Shown piece by piece: positions 1-6,951 of a DNA stretch of 9,487 nucleotides. The number at the start of each line of letters is the position of its first letter. The first letter of the stretch is position 1. This DNA comes from Bifidobacterium breve (GTDB lineage: Bacteria > Actinomycetota > Acidimicrobiia > Acidimicrobiales > Ilumatobacteraceae). A program made the translations under genes and the position numbers. The notes beneath the pieces are model-generated. The model saw nothing but the letters and a program-made list of their open reading frames with translations. It ran no database searches and was not told where the DNA came from. The stretch is from the NCBI GenBank assembly GCA_943325435.2, contig CALPPK020000017.1, positions 1-9,487 on the forward strand, written 5' to 3'.

Positions 1-2
1 CA

Positions 3-395
3 TATGCCTGTGAAGACATTGTTGATAACGAGCTCGGTTCCCGCAATTTTTCCTCGCATCACATTGAACAATGGTTACAACATGTGTGTACCCGAGAAGA
101 CATTGATACGCCTCACGTCGTCGTTGGCCGAGCGGCTCGTACTTCACTGGCATCTGCAGACATCGATTCACACACAATTTGTCTTCGTGGGAAAGTAACT
201 TCGGCAGCAACAGCATTACATGAAGTAGCGCATGTCATTGTCGGTATCGAGTCTCACGGCGTTCTCTTTCGTGATGAACTCGTGCGTCTTGCGCGAGCAC
301 ATATTTCGGTTGAGTATGCCGCGATGCTGTACGGCGTATACAAAGGTGTTGGGTTGGAGATGTCACCGTGGCCAGCCAGTGCATCACAACGCTAA
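3..395 (+). CDS. Small HExxH metallohydrolase (TIGR04338-like), 3' part
   Basis: The frame is open from the left edge, so the true start lies at or before the window boundary; 130 codons are visible and end in TAA at 393-395. The sequence contains HEVAH (codons at 219-233) followed by a further His at 255-257. This gives HExxH-x7-H, the zinc-binding pattern of minimal gluzincin/SprT-like metallopeptidase folds. The opening residues YACED and the short length recall the actinobacterial putative metallohydrolase family TIGR04338, usually about 150 aa, so only a few N-terminal residues are probably missing. Substrate and role are unknown for that family. A GTG at 84 could be read as a start, but it would remove the conserved-looking N-terminal helix, so I treat it as an internal Val. 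The nitroreductase gene follows after 31 nt on the same strand and may be co-transcribed. The zinc motif is seen; the family name is from recall. Confidence 0.7.
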   Translation, partial: YACEDIVDNELGSRNFSSHHIEQWLQHVCTREDIDTPHVVVGRAARTSLASADIDSHTICLRGKVTSAATALHEVAHVIVGIESHGVLFRDELVRLARAHISVEYAAMLYGVYKGVGLEMSPWPASASQR

Positions 396-406
396 GGACT
401 GTCCTT
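394..406. promoter_or_regulatory. 13-bp perfect palindrome between two genes
   Basis: AAGGAC-T-GTCCTT is a perfect inverted repeat around one central base. It starts inside the stop codon of the metallohydrolase gene and ends 20 nt before the nitroreductase ATG. A one-base loop makes a strong RNA hairpin unlikely, and no T-tract follows, so a protein-binding site is more plausible than a terminator. A chance palindrome of this size cannot be excluded. Confidence 0.25.
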
Positions 407-426
407 ATACCGATTAGATTGCAGTC

Positions 427-1077
427 ATGAGCGACGCTGACAATCTGTATTCCATTCTTTCCACCACTCGATCCATTCGACGCATCAGCGATAAACCCGT
501 TGATGATGCAACTCTCGAACGTGTGTTGCAAGCTGCAATCTGGGCACCAAGTGGCGGCAATAGACAACCATGGCGCATCATCGCGGTTCGTGATCGTGCG
601 TTGAAACAAAAACTCGGCGAGATTTACGCCGCCGAATGGGCCAAATACGTTGAAATGAACATGAAACGTGTTGAAGGAATGCCAGAGAACATTGTGGAAG
701 CAACACGCACTGGCCTTGCGGTCGGCACGCGACTTGCCGAATCACTTGCCGATGTTCCCGTTGTCATCATGTTCATTCATGATCCACGCGAAGTATTCGT
801 GACTGACGGAAACTTGGGGCGCACACCAGTTGTGGGTGGAGCATCTTTGTACCCAGCCGTTCAGAACTTATTGCTTGCTGCTCGCGCTGAAGGTTTAGGT
901 GGAGTTCTCACCACTCTTATTTCGGCAAGTGAAGTGAAAGTGCGTGAACTACTTGAGATTCCAGAGCCATGGGGCGTGTATGCAATGGTTCCGCTCGGTT
1001 ACCCAATGGGCAAACATGGCCCGTTACGTCGCGCGCCGCTAAGCCAGATGGTCAAATACGACCGCTGGTCTGATTAA
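427..1077 (+). CDS. Nitroreductase-family flavoprotein
   Basis: This 216-aa protein has the layout of the FMN-dependent nitroreductase superfamily. The N-terminal TTRSIRRI stretch (residues 13-20) matches the R-S-x-R phosphate-binding segment. PSGGNRQPW (41-49) matches the conserved P-S-x-x-N-x-Q-P-W flavin-contact motif. GLGGV (156-160) and GYP (191-193) match the C-terminal flavin and strand motifs. Members reduce nitro compounds, quinones, enones or related electrophiles with NAD(P)H as homodimers in the cytoplasm; the real substrate cannot be read from sequence. Length is normal for the family. The ATG at 427 sits directly before the conserved N-terminal helix, and the upstream ribosome binding site is weak. 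The stop overlaps the stop of the convergent sulfatase gene by 4 nt. It may be co-transcribed with the metallohydrolase upstream. Confidence 0.9.
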   Translation: MSDADNLYSILSTTRSIRRISDKPVDDATLERVLQAAIWAPSGGNRQPWRIIAVRDRALKQKLGEIYAAEWAKYVEMNMKRVEGMPENIVEATRTGLAVGTRLAESLADVPVVIMFIHDPREVFVTDGNLGRTPVVGGASLYPAVQNLLLAARAEGLGGVLTTLISASEVKVRELLEIPEPWGVYAMVPLGYPMGKHGPLRRAPLSQMVKYDRWSD

Positions 1078-2537
1078 GACTCAGTACGCCACTCAACGTT
1101 TGCTGGCCACCTGCCAACTCCGCCACCTTCAACAAGAAAACCAGTCAGATTTCTATTCGCGTGTTCCATTCGCCATGTCAACATCGCCCGTGCATTGTCA
1201 GAGATCACTTCTGCGTCAGTAGTTAATGTGCGCCACGTGCTGTCGGCCACCAAGTCGAAACACAAAAAATCACCATCGCCGAATTGAACGTACGCATGAG
1301 TGTCACTTCGCCGCACTGCAAGATTGAGTTGTTCAAGACGCCGACGCCACGGCCACACGTATCGATCGGCGGGAATCAGAGCAAAACGCCAGTCGTATTC
1401 CCAATGAGCTGCGTCGCGCCACCATGGTGCTTCCGTACCGTTTATAAAGTGCGTTAATGGCAATCCATCACATTGTGCTGGGATAGCGATATCCATCACT
1501 TCGCACAGCGTTGGCATGATGTCTATGTTCTCCGTGAACTTGTCAACCACAGTTCCGTGAGTGCTGGCGTGACGTGGGTCTGCAACAATTCCGATGATGT
1601 GCTGACTTGTTTCCCAGTAACCAACTTTTTCACGCAACCCATGATCTCCTAGTAACTCTGCATGATCAGCAGTTACAACAATCACCGTGTTGTCCCATTC
1701 GCCAGATTCCACTAGTGCATCAAAGACCCGACCAAGTTGGTAATCAACCTCGCTAATCATCCCGAAATATTGCGCACGCATGTGTGCCATTTCATCAGGA
1801 TCAGTTGGTGCCTTTGTTCCGTCAAGCATCAACATCACTTCGTGAAACGGGTGCACTTCTTCTGCTCGCTGAATCGGTTCACCAACTAAGGCGGGGTCAT
1901 ACATTGTTGAATATTCACCGGCTGCTGAATACGGAGGATGCGGGCGAATAAAACTTGCGTGTGCAAACCAAGCTGAATTTTGGGAACCTATCCAATCAAT
2001 CAAGTTGTTAGCTAAGAAGTTGCTGACACTGACTTCGACCGGGCGTTCATTTTCTGTCGCGAGTAGTTCCAAAATTCCTGGCGAAGTGTCGTATCCCTTA
2101 GCAGTAAGAAGTTCTCTCCACGGATTCATCTGCCGTGTCAGGTCGAGTGCGCAATCGAAGCCAGGCAGCACTCCTTCGTATGTTTGCAGACGAGGGTCGT
2201 CGGCGCCTGTTGTGACTCGGGGGTCTATCGACTGATCGGTGTATCCGAAAAGTGTCGGTGTGTACCCCGCGCGTCGTGCGGCAAGCGCAATGTTGTCGAA
2301 CCCTTCGTCAAGAGGTGTTCCGTTAGCAACAACTCGATGATTCATTTGATACATGCCCGTATATAGAGAGGCACGACCTGGGGCACACGGCGATGCCTGG
2401 CTGTAGTGCCGCGACAACCGAACACCACGTTCACTCAGGCGATCGAGGTTTGGTGTTTTGACAACTGGGTGACCAGCAATTGATAAACAATCGCCGCGAA
2501 ATTGATCAAGCGTGATCAGGAGAACATTCATAGCCAT
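1074..2537 (-). CDS. Sulfatase-superfamily hydrolase, phosphonate monoester hydrolase-like
   Basis: This 487-aa protein belongs to the alkaline phosphatase/sulfatase superfamily. Asp11 in LITLDQFRGD is the N-terminal metal ligand. CAPGR (51-55) is the CxPxR motif whose Cys is converted to formylglycine. RPHPPY (198-203) and TADHAELLGDH (289-299) supply further metal and substrate ligands. The stretches NHRVVANGTPLDEG (66-79) and FGYTDQSIDPR (97-107) resemble phosphonate monoester hydrolases/arylsulfatases of the Rhizobium and Burkholderia PMH type more than classical arylsulfatases. Such enzymes cleave phosphonate or phosphate diesters and sulfate esters. Activity would require a formylglycine-generating enzyme, which is not in this window. 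No signal peptide is visible, so it is probably cytoplasmic. ATG at 2537 is taken as start; a second in-frame ATG at 2531 is equally possible. It lies 6 nt downstream of the alpha/beta hydrolase gene, clearly one operon. Confidence 0.88.
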   Translation of the reverse strand: MAMNVLLITLDQFRGDCLSIAGHPVVKTPNLDRLSERGVRLSRHYSQASPCAPGRASLYTGMYQMNHRVVANGTPLDEGFDNIALAARRAGYTPTLFGYTDQSIDPRVTTGADDPRLQTYEGVLPGFDCALDLTRQMNPWRELLTAKGYDTSPGILELLATENERPVEVSVSNFLANNLIDWIGSQNSAWFAHASFIRPHPPYSAAGEYSTMYDPALVGEPIQRAEEVHPFHEVMLMLDGTKAPTDPDEMAHMRAQYFGMISEVDYQLGRVFDALVESGEWDNTVIVVTADHAELLGDHGLREKVGYWETSQHIIGIVADPRHASTHGTVVDKFTENIDIMPTLCEVMDIAIPAQCDGLPLTHFINGTEAPWWRDAAHWEYDWRFALIPADRYVWPWRRRLEQLNLAVRRSDTHAYVQFGDGDFLCFDLVADSTWRTLTTDAEVISDNARAMLTWRMEHANRNLTGFLVEGGGVGRWPANVEWRTES

Positions 2538-2543
2538 ACAGAC

Positions 2544-3353
2544 CTACTTATCTCCCGGACGAACACCGGTTGTGAGAAATGTACGAATTTCGCGAATTGC
2601 ACTGGGGTCTTGGGCAAGAAACATGTGTCCACCTTCATACAACGACAGTGTCGCATCAGAAATGCGCTCAACGATGGCCTCTGAGTTAATAGGCGGTGCA
2701 ATTCCATCAAACTTTCCGGCAGTAACAAACGTCGGACAGGTAATCACATGTAAACGATTCGCAACGTCATGCCCTTTACGAGCAGCAAGTTGTAGGCGCT
2801 CTCCTCTAATCACATCAGCGGACTTCTCGGCTTGGTCATTTCTCATACTCATCATTTGTGCATCTGCAGGGTGAGAAGCAAGCCATTCAGGAGTAAATCG
2901 AGTGTCACTTAATGTCGCCATTTTTGTTGTTCGCTCTTCTGCAGACAGTGCAGCTAACTCATGCAACGGATACGACGAACCACCGACTCCGCCGGTTGAG
3001 GTGCACATTAAAGCCAATCGTTCAACTCGCGTCGGGAACGTCACTGCAAACTCTTGTGCAACCATTCCACCAAAACTGATTCCGACAACTGTGCACGTGT
3101 CCCAACCAACATGATCAAGTAGCGCTGCCGCGTCTGATGCGTATTGCGCCATGGTGTACGGACCATCAGGTATTGAAGTGAGCCCAAGACCGCGTTGGTC
3201 ATGAGCGAGCACCTCACACTCTTTTGAAAGCGAACGAATGAGAAGTTCAGTCGACTGCAATGTTGCGCCAGACCCATTGAAAAACAACACTCGAGGGCCA
3301 GCACCAGAGATCTGATAGTTGATTGAGATGTCACCGGACTCAAACATTGGCAT
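2544..3353 (-). CDS. Alpha/beta-fold hydrolase (enol-lactonase-like)
   Basis: A 269-aa alpha/beta hydrolase with a complete catalytic set: nucleophile Ser93 in GISFGG (91-96), acid Asp216 in AGKFDGIAP (212-220) and His243 in GGH (241-243). FFNGSG (24-29) replaces the usual HG oxyanion-hole motif, and DQRGLG (52-57) is the standard following turn. Overall it resembles the 3-oxoadipate enol-lactonase/carboxylesterase group, but substrate cannot be assigned. The reading frame is open back to 3587, but those 78 extra residues lie antisense to the divergent gene and are not hydrolase-like. The ATG at 3353 begins just before the first beta strand and has GGGAG at 9 nt spacing, so I chose it; ATG at 3347 is the alternative. 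The sulfatase gene follows after 6 nt, suggesting both act on one ester-type substrate route (inference). Confidence 0.88.
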   Translation of the reverse strand: MPMFESGDISINYQISGAGPRVLFFNGSGATLQSTELLIRSLSKECEVLAHDQRGLGLTSIPDGPYTMAQYASDAAALLDHVGWDTCTVVGISFGGMVAQEFAVTFPTRVERLALMCTSTGGVGGSSYPLHELAALSAEERTTKMATLSDTRFTPEWLASHPADAQMMSMRNDQAEKSADVIRGERLQLAARKGHDVANRLHVITCPTFVTAGKFDGIAPPINSEAIVERISDATLSLYEGGHMFLAQDPSAIREIRTFLTTGVRPGDK

Positions 3354-3420
3354 GCAGCAAGTCTCCCATTCGTGGGGGTATCCACCATTCTCGGACCAAT
3401 TCACACCAACATGAACATTC
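3354..3420. promoter_or_regulatory. Divergent intergenic region
   Basis: These 67 nt separate the minus-strand hydrolase-sulfatase operon from the plus-strand four-gene cluster, so promoters for both directions should lie here or inside the neighbouring coding ends. I could not identify convincing -35/-10 pairs on either strand. A stop codon in the plus-strand reading frame at 3412-3414 limits how far upstream the rightward gene can begin. Confidence 0.45.
3363..3367 (-). promoter_or_regulatory. Ribosome binding site deciding the hydrolase start
   Basis: On the minus strand this reads GGGAG, 9 nt before the ATG at 3353. It supports that start over the much longer open frame reaching 3587. 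Confidence 0.6.
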
Positions 3421-4026
3421 GTGCATACGTTTGTAGATGGAGTGAGACGATCTCTCGCCGAACACCCAGAATCTCTTACGTGGCGTCGCGTCACTATGCC
3501 TGGCCTCGATGTTGCATGGGTCGGCATGAACGTTCCGGTCATTGATACAGGTGGTCGCCCATGGGTTTGGGAAGTTGTGACACCCACTCAATACAACGCT
3601 TCAGCTCGAATGCAAGACGACCCAATGGTGTTGCCAGTAGCTCACGACACCGTGGTTGCTGAGGTAAATCATCGCGATCACTCTGGGCCAATCATGCGAA
3701 TGCAAGTGCCCGTTACCCATGCCCCCGATGCCATCAGCCTTCCGGCAGAACCCGCTGGACCCTGGTCGGTGCACCTCGAAACTGGCTGGACTGTGCAGGC
3801 CCTTGGCTCGGCCGCCCAATGCTGGATTGACCGAGAATCCCCCGGAACTGCCCGACTCGAGACCCCGGAACCCCCACTTCCGGCCCATCAGCGCTACCAG
3901 TTGCACCCCGCCATTGACTTCGAGTCTTCTGCCTTTGACCGTTTGCTTACACTCGATCCTGATGACGCAGCCACGGTTACTTCCCTCTTGTCGCTCGTTC
4001 ACGATGCGCTCACCCCGTACCGCTAG
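3421..4026 (+). CDS. Uncharacterised 201-aa protein, first gene of a two-gene unit
   Basis: I do not recognise this protein. It starts at GTG 3421, 9 nt after an in-frame stop, with no clear ribosome binding site, so a leaderless start or use of a later start (GTG 3442, ATG 3496) is possible. The first 25 residues look like an amphipathic helix (VDGVRRSLAEH). A beta-rich middle with Trp-rich turns follows (RPWVWEVV around 46-53). The region 100-165 is rich in Pro and Glu, and a C-terminal helix closes the protein (FDRLLTLDPDDAATV, 172-186). There is no signal peptide, no membrane segment and a single Cys. The plus-strand reading is preferred over the 146-aa antisense frame because of its operon spacing (27 nt) to the next gene. 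Bases 3721-3900 are about 67% GC, clearly above the neighbours. It may be a partner or specificity subunit of the 493-aa protein (inference). Confidence 0.7.
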   Translation: MHTFVDGVRRSLAEHPESLTWRRVTMPGLDVAWVGMNVPVIDTGGRPWVWEVVTPTQYNASARMQDDPMVLPVAHDTVVAEVNHRDHSGPIMRMQVPVTHAPDAISLPAEPAGPWSVHLETGWTVQALGSAAQCWIDRESPGTARLETPEPPLPAHQRYQLHPAIDFESSAFDRLLTLDPDDAATVTSLLSLVHDALTPYR

Positions 4027-4053
4027 TTCTCTTTGTAGCAATTCGAGCCGTCG

Positions 4054-5535
4054 ATGATTACGACGTACGCCCTATCTCTTCCAACACGTGATTGCGGTAA
4101 TTCACAGCGCATGGCACTCATTGATGTCGTTGATGATTGGCTCGTTGCGCACTACCCGATTGATTCTTATGGTCCTGGCACAACAGTGCGTACACGGCAT
4201 TCATCTGATGATCCAGTGTTTCGTCTCACCATCACTGAAAGTGCACCAGGAAGTACACATGTTGAAACGCTGACTATCAGTGTTGTGTTGTTGGAAGATG
4301 TTCTGACATTCGACGTGCGAATCGTGTCAACTCCCAGTACGGCCAAAGTTGTGCCGTATACGCCACCAATGTTGCCGCCGCGTGTTGTGCAATTAGTTCG
4401 TTCAGCATTACGTGCAGTGCCGTCCGAAGACGCAAACAGATACATCACTGATGCAGCCGCATTGGTCGACACCGAATTAGGCGGCCAAGAAGTTGCAGCA
4501 TTTATTCTCGCGCCTGGTCGTCGGCTTCCTGCCATTGTTGAAATCATTGATTATGAACGGCACACTCAACCGCTCGTTGCAATTGGAGCCGGACCACTTG
4601 TTGGCTTAGCTCATGTATTTCAAATAACAAATACCGCTGCGCTCAAAGGCTTCACTGAACTAGCCGGCTACTCACTTATTGGACCTGGTTGCATCATTGT
4701 TCAGTGGGCAGGAAACACCGAACCAGATATAACCCGTCGTCGCGAATTACCCGCTGCATACGAAATGCGCGAGCAGCATCGAATCATTCGACTTGTCATA
4801 GACACTGCTGCACGTTCTGTTGCTCCACCGCGCGTACCGCCTCCCCCTAGGCGAGACTTCGAAATCGCCGATCTTCCTATTCGTGAACAACCAGATGAAG
4901 AAACTGAGAACGAAGAACAGGCTCTTCACATTGAACAACTTGAGGCATCGGTTGATGAACTTGAAGCAGCGCTTGCAGATGCTGACCGCTTGCTATCGGA
5001 ACAACGCACACAGTTGGAACGTAAAGGTGGTCAGCTTGACGAGCTGATCCTTCGCAATGTGTCACTTGAAACTCAAGCGGGAAACACGGCACAGGTTCGT
5101 GCTGTGCCATCCATGACAGAAGCTTTACGTCTTGCCCGTTTACATTGCCCTTTCTTGGTTTTTCATGACAGAGCAATTGAATCAGGTGAAGGACTTGAGG
5201 GGCCAGAACCAGCCAGCGTCTTACAAGACTTAGTGCGCCTTAACGAAGTAGCTCGAGCCTGGATGTCAGGCGAAATCACTGGCACAAGTATCAAATTGGC
5301 ATGTCGGCAAATGGGTCTTGATTTTGTACCAGCCATTTCAGTAACGGCTCGTCAAAAATACGAAGAGGACTACCTAATCGACTGGCGAGGCCGCTCCGTT
5401 CGTGCCGAAGCTCATCTTCGACGTGGTCGCAAAACTCACTTGGTGCGTATCCACCTATATTTCGATGACGAAACTCAGCAGGTTGTCGTTGCCTATATCG
5501 GCAGGCATCTGCGAGATAAGGGCAGTGCTTCGTAG
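4054..5535 (+). CDS. Uncharacterised 493-aa coiled-coil protein with C-terminal GRHL domain
   Basis: No named function recognised. Residues 1-110 form a beta-rich region. Residues 110-250 look like an alpha/beta domain with PGRRLPAIVEII (154-165), GLAHVFQI (184-191) and GCIIVQWAG (212-220). A Pro-rich hinge (257-267) leads to a strongly charged coiled coil (about 283-345). The C-terminal part (350-493) is compact and ends with Arg/His-rich strands: AEAHLRRGRK (451-460), VRIHLYFDDE (464-473) and AYIGRHL (480-486). From memory, this combination of a PVVV/AGLAHV-type N-terminal domain, coiled coil and C-terminal RIxF...IGxxGRHL domain occurs in large unannotated bacterial proteins, some near phage-defence genes. 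I cannot verify that here. No transmembrane segment or signal peptide is visible. ATG at 4054 gives the longest form; ATG at 4111 (Met20) is an alternative. It is probably co-transcribed with the 201-aa gene upstream and the glycosidase-like gene 23 nt downstream. Confidence 0.8.
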   Translation: MITTYALSLPTRDCGNSQRMALIDVVDDWLVAHYPIDSYGPGTTVRTRHSSDDPVFRLTITESAPGSTHVETLTISVVLLEDVLTFDVRIVSTPSTAKVVPYTPPMLPPRVVQLVRSALRAVPSEDANRYITDAAALVDTELGGQEVAAFILAPGRRLPAIVEIIDYERHTQPLVAIGAGPLVGLAHVFQITNTAALKGFTELAGYSLIGPGCIIVQWAGNTEPDITRRRELPAAYEMREQHRIIRLVIDTAARSVAPPRVPPPPRRDFEIADLPIREQPDEETENEEQALHIEQLEASVDELEAALADADRLLSEQRTQLERKGGQLDELILRNVSLETQAGNTAQVRAVPSMTEALRLARLHCPFLVFHDRAIESGEGLEGPEPASVLQDLVRLNEVARAWMSGEITGTSIKLACRQMGLDFVPAISVTARQKYEEDYLIDWRGRSVRAEAHLRRGRKTHLVRIHLYFDDETQQVVVAYIGRHLRDKGSAS

Positions 5536-5551
5536 GTATTGCGCATAACCT
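5534..5551. promoter_or_regulatory. 18-bp near-palindrome before the glycosidase-like gene
   Basis: AGGT-AT-TGCGCA-TA-ACCT has outer arms (AGGT/ACCT) and a core (TGCGCA) that are self-complementary; only the two AT/TA dinucleotides break the symmetry. It begins inside the stop codon of the 493-aa gene and ends 7 nt before the next ATG, replacing a normal ribosome binding site. It could be an operator or a weak RNA hairpin affecting translation of the downstream gene. No T-tract follows, so it is not a standard terminator. Confidence 0.3.
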
Positions 5552-5558
5552 TTACCGC

Positions 5559-6902
5559 ATGACACGCCGCTTATTTCTCCGTGTTGTCGGCATTCTTGTC
5601 GCGGTTTTCTTCTTAGCTGTTGCTGTCTCGGTGACTCAATACGTTCGCGCTCATCCCCGTGATCCGCTTCAACAAAACATCGCATCATGGGCACGTGAAA
5701 ATAAATTGGGCGCCATTGTCGACCAATTAGAGGCTTGGCTTCACAACGATCCACCGGCTGTTGCCCCTGCTGAGTCACTAACGCTCGCAATCACACCAAT
5801 TACCGACGCACCGACAGAAACTTCGACAACAGTGGTCGCAGTACCTGGCGAGTCGTCTACACCTACATCTGTGCCTGAAAAAATCAAACCCTTACAAATA
5901 CGTCCCACTGCGGCCACTTCATCGTGCCCCATCGACAACACGGCCGTCACGGTAGTTACATCGACAACCACCTCGACAACTACGTCAACAACAACGACCA
6001 CCACAACTACAACCACTACTCCTGAAACTTCCACCACAACTACATCCACCACCGTTCCTTCAAAACCCGAAGATCTTGCGTCGCAACTTCTTCCTGCGTT
6101 ACCTGGCGAGGGACAATGGCAAGCCGTCATGCGTGTGCGCACAAAACCAATGGTGTACGCAACTTCAATACGACCTCTGTGGTGTTTCGGTTCTGTTGTT
6201 GCAACCATGGCCACCTTTGACCCAAACAGAGTTCGTACTGCCATGTTTAACGGCGCAGAGGTACCTGGCGGCAAAGGTTGGAAGAATGGTTCAAAGATTC
6301 GTGGCACTGCCTTGCGTTCATTAATCGCAAGCTTTAATGGTGGATTTCGTTTTGAACATGAACCAGGTGGTTACTTCACCGAAGGAAAGACCATACGCAA
6401 ATTGCGCAAGGGGTACGCCACGCTTGCAATTTCAAAAGATGGCATCAGCACAGTTGGCGTCTGGGGAGACACAATTACTGACAAAGATTCATGGGCAACC
6501 TTGCGACAAAACTTGCCGCCACTTGTTCACAACGGGGAATCTGTGTACGCCAATTACCCCAAAGTTAATTGGGGCAATGACTTTGGAAACAAGGTGTACA
6601 ACTTTCGCTCAGCCATTTGCCTTCGCACAGATGGTCTGATGATGTTCGTCGCAGTCGGCAAAGTAAACATCGGCATGCTGGCAGACACTCTTCTTGTGCT
6701 CGGATGCAAAACCGGAATGGAACTAGACATCAATGGTCAATGGCCATATTTTGCGGTGTACAGCGATTTCGGTAAGGCAACCCGGTGGGGTGAAATTATT
6801 GACAATCGAATGGGTGACCCTAATCGTCACCTCAATGGATCTACTAAGGATTTCTTTGCACTCTTCGACCCCGAGACATTGCCCGCGGGCGCTGTCAAGT
6901 AA
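5559..6902 (+). CDS. Membrane-anchored phosphodiester glycosidase-like (NAGPA/DUF2233) protein
   Basis: A 447-aa protein with three parts. Residues 1-28 give a basic start plus one hydrophobic segment (VVGILVAVFFLAVAV), a signal anchor or signal peptide. Residues 66-170 form a low-complexity stalk whose core (131-166) is almost entirely Thr/Ser. Residues about 185-447 form the globular domain. It carries the marks of the phosphodiester glycosidase/NAGPA family (DUF2233): SFNGGF (258-263), RQNLPPLV (316-323), FRSAICLRTDG (349-359) and GCKTGMELDING (382-393). Family members remove sugars linked through phosphodiesters; bacterial substrates are mostly unknown but are likely cell-surface polymers. 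The domain should face outside. ATG at 5559 is chosen because the charged-then-hydrophobic N-terminus begins there; no good ribosome binding site precedes it. The LapA-like gene follows 49 nt downstream. Confidence 0.85.
   Translation: MTRRLFLRVVGILVAVFFLAVAVSVTQYVRAHPRDPLQQNIASWARENKLGAIVDQLEAWLHNDPPAVAPAESLTLAITPITDAPTETSTTVVAVPGESSTPTSVPEKIKPLQIRPTAATSSCPIDNTAVTVVTSTTTSTTTSTTTTTTTTTTTPETSTTTTSTTVPSKPEDLASQLLPALPGEGQWQAVMRVRTKPMVYATSIRPLWCFGSVVATMATFDPNRVRTAMFNGAEVPGGKGWKNGSKIRGTALRSLIASFNGGFRFEHEPGGYFTEGKTIRKLRKGYATLAISKDGISTVGVWGDTITDKDSWATLRQNLPPLVHNGESVYANYPKVNWGNDFGNKVYNFRSAICLRTDGLMMFVAVGKVNIGMLADTLLVLGCKTGMELDINGQWPYFAVYSDFGKATRWGEIIDNRMGDPNRHLNGSTKDFFALFDPETLPAGAVK
5949..6056 (+). 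repeat. Thr/Ser-rich low-complexity coding tract
   Basis: This stretch encodes about 36 residues made almost only of Thr and Ser, with a run of eleven Thr. All four Thr codons are mixed (ACA, ACC, ACT, ACG), so it is repetitive at protein level but not a clean microsatellite. The plus strand has very few G bases here. Such Thr-rich spacers act as extended, often glycosylated stalks between membrane and catalytic domain. Confidence 0.85.
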
Positions 6903-6936
6903 CCATTCTGTAGTTGAATACATAGTGAAGTAACCA
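6897..6936. repeat. 9-bp direct repeat pair around the intergenic gap
   Basis: AAGTAACCA occurs at 6897-6905, spanning the stop codon of the glycosidase-like gene, and again at 6928-6936, just before the ribosome binding site of the LapA-like gene. The copies are 31 bp apart start to start, about three helical turns. This may be a small duplication or paired binding half-sites; chance is possible. Confidence 0.3.
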
Positions 6937-6937
6937 C

Positions 6938-6943
6938 AAAGGA
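6938..6943 (+). promoter_or_regulatory. Strong ribosome binding site of the LapA-like gene
   Basis: AAAGGA with 8 nt spacing to the ATG at 6952. It is the clearest Shine-Dalgarno sequence in the window; most neighbouring genes have weak ones. Confidence 0.7.
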
Positions 6944-6951
6944 CAACTCAC

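Noticed and set aside
3372..3385. GTGG/CCAC inverted repeat in the divergent region
   Set aside because: Only four paired bases per arm, expected by chance.
3354..3587. 78-residue N-terminal extension of the alpha/beta hydrolase
   Set aside because: It is antisense to the divergent gene, not hydrolase-like, and a good ribosome binding site supports the start at 3353.
3601..4041. 146-aa minus-strand open frame opposite the 201-aa gene
   Set aside because: Low-complexity Gly/Arg/Ser composition, no motif and no ribosome binding site; the plus-strand gene fits the operon spacing better.
5949..6056. Possible tandem repeat or CRISPR-like array
   Set aside because: No fixed repeat and spacer units; it is a coding Thr/Ser tract with mixed codons.
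5741..6307. 188-aa minus-strand open frame rich in Val
   Set aside because: It is the antisense of the Thr-rich tract and the start of the glycosidase-like domain; Val runs simply mirror Thr codons.
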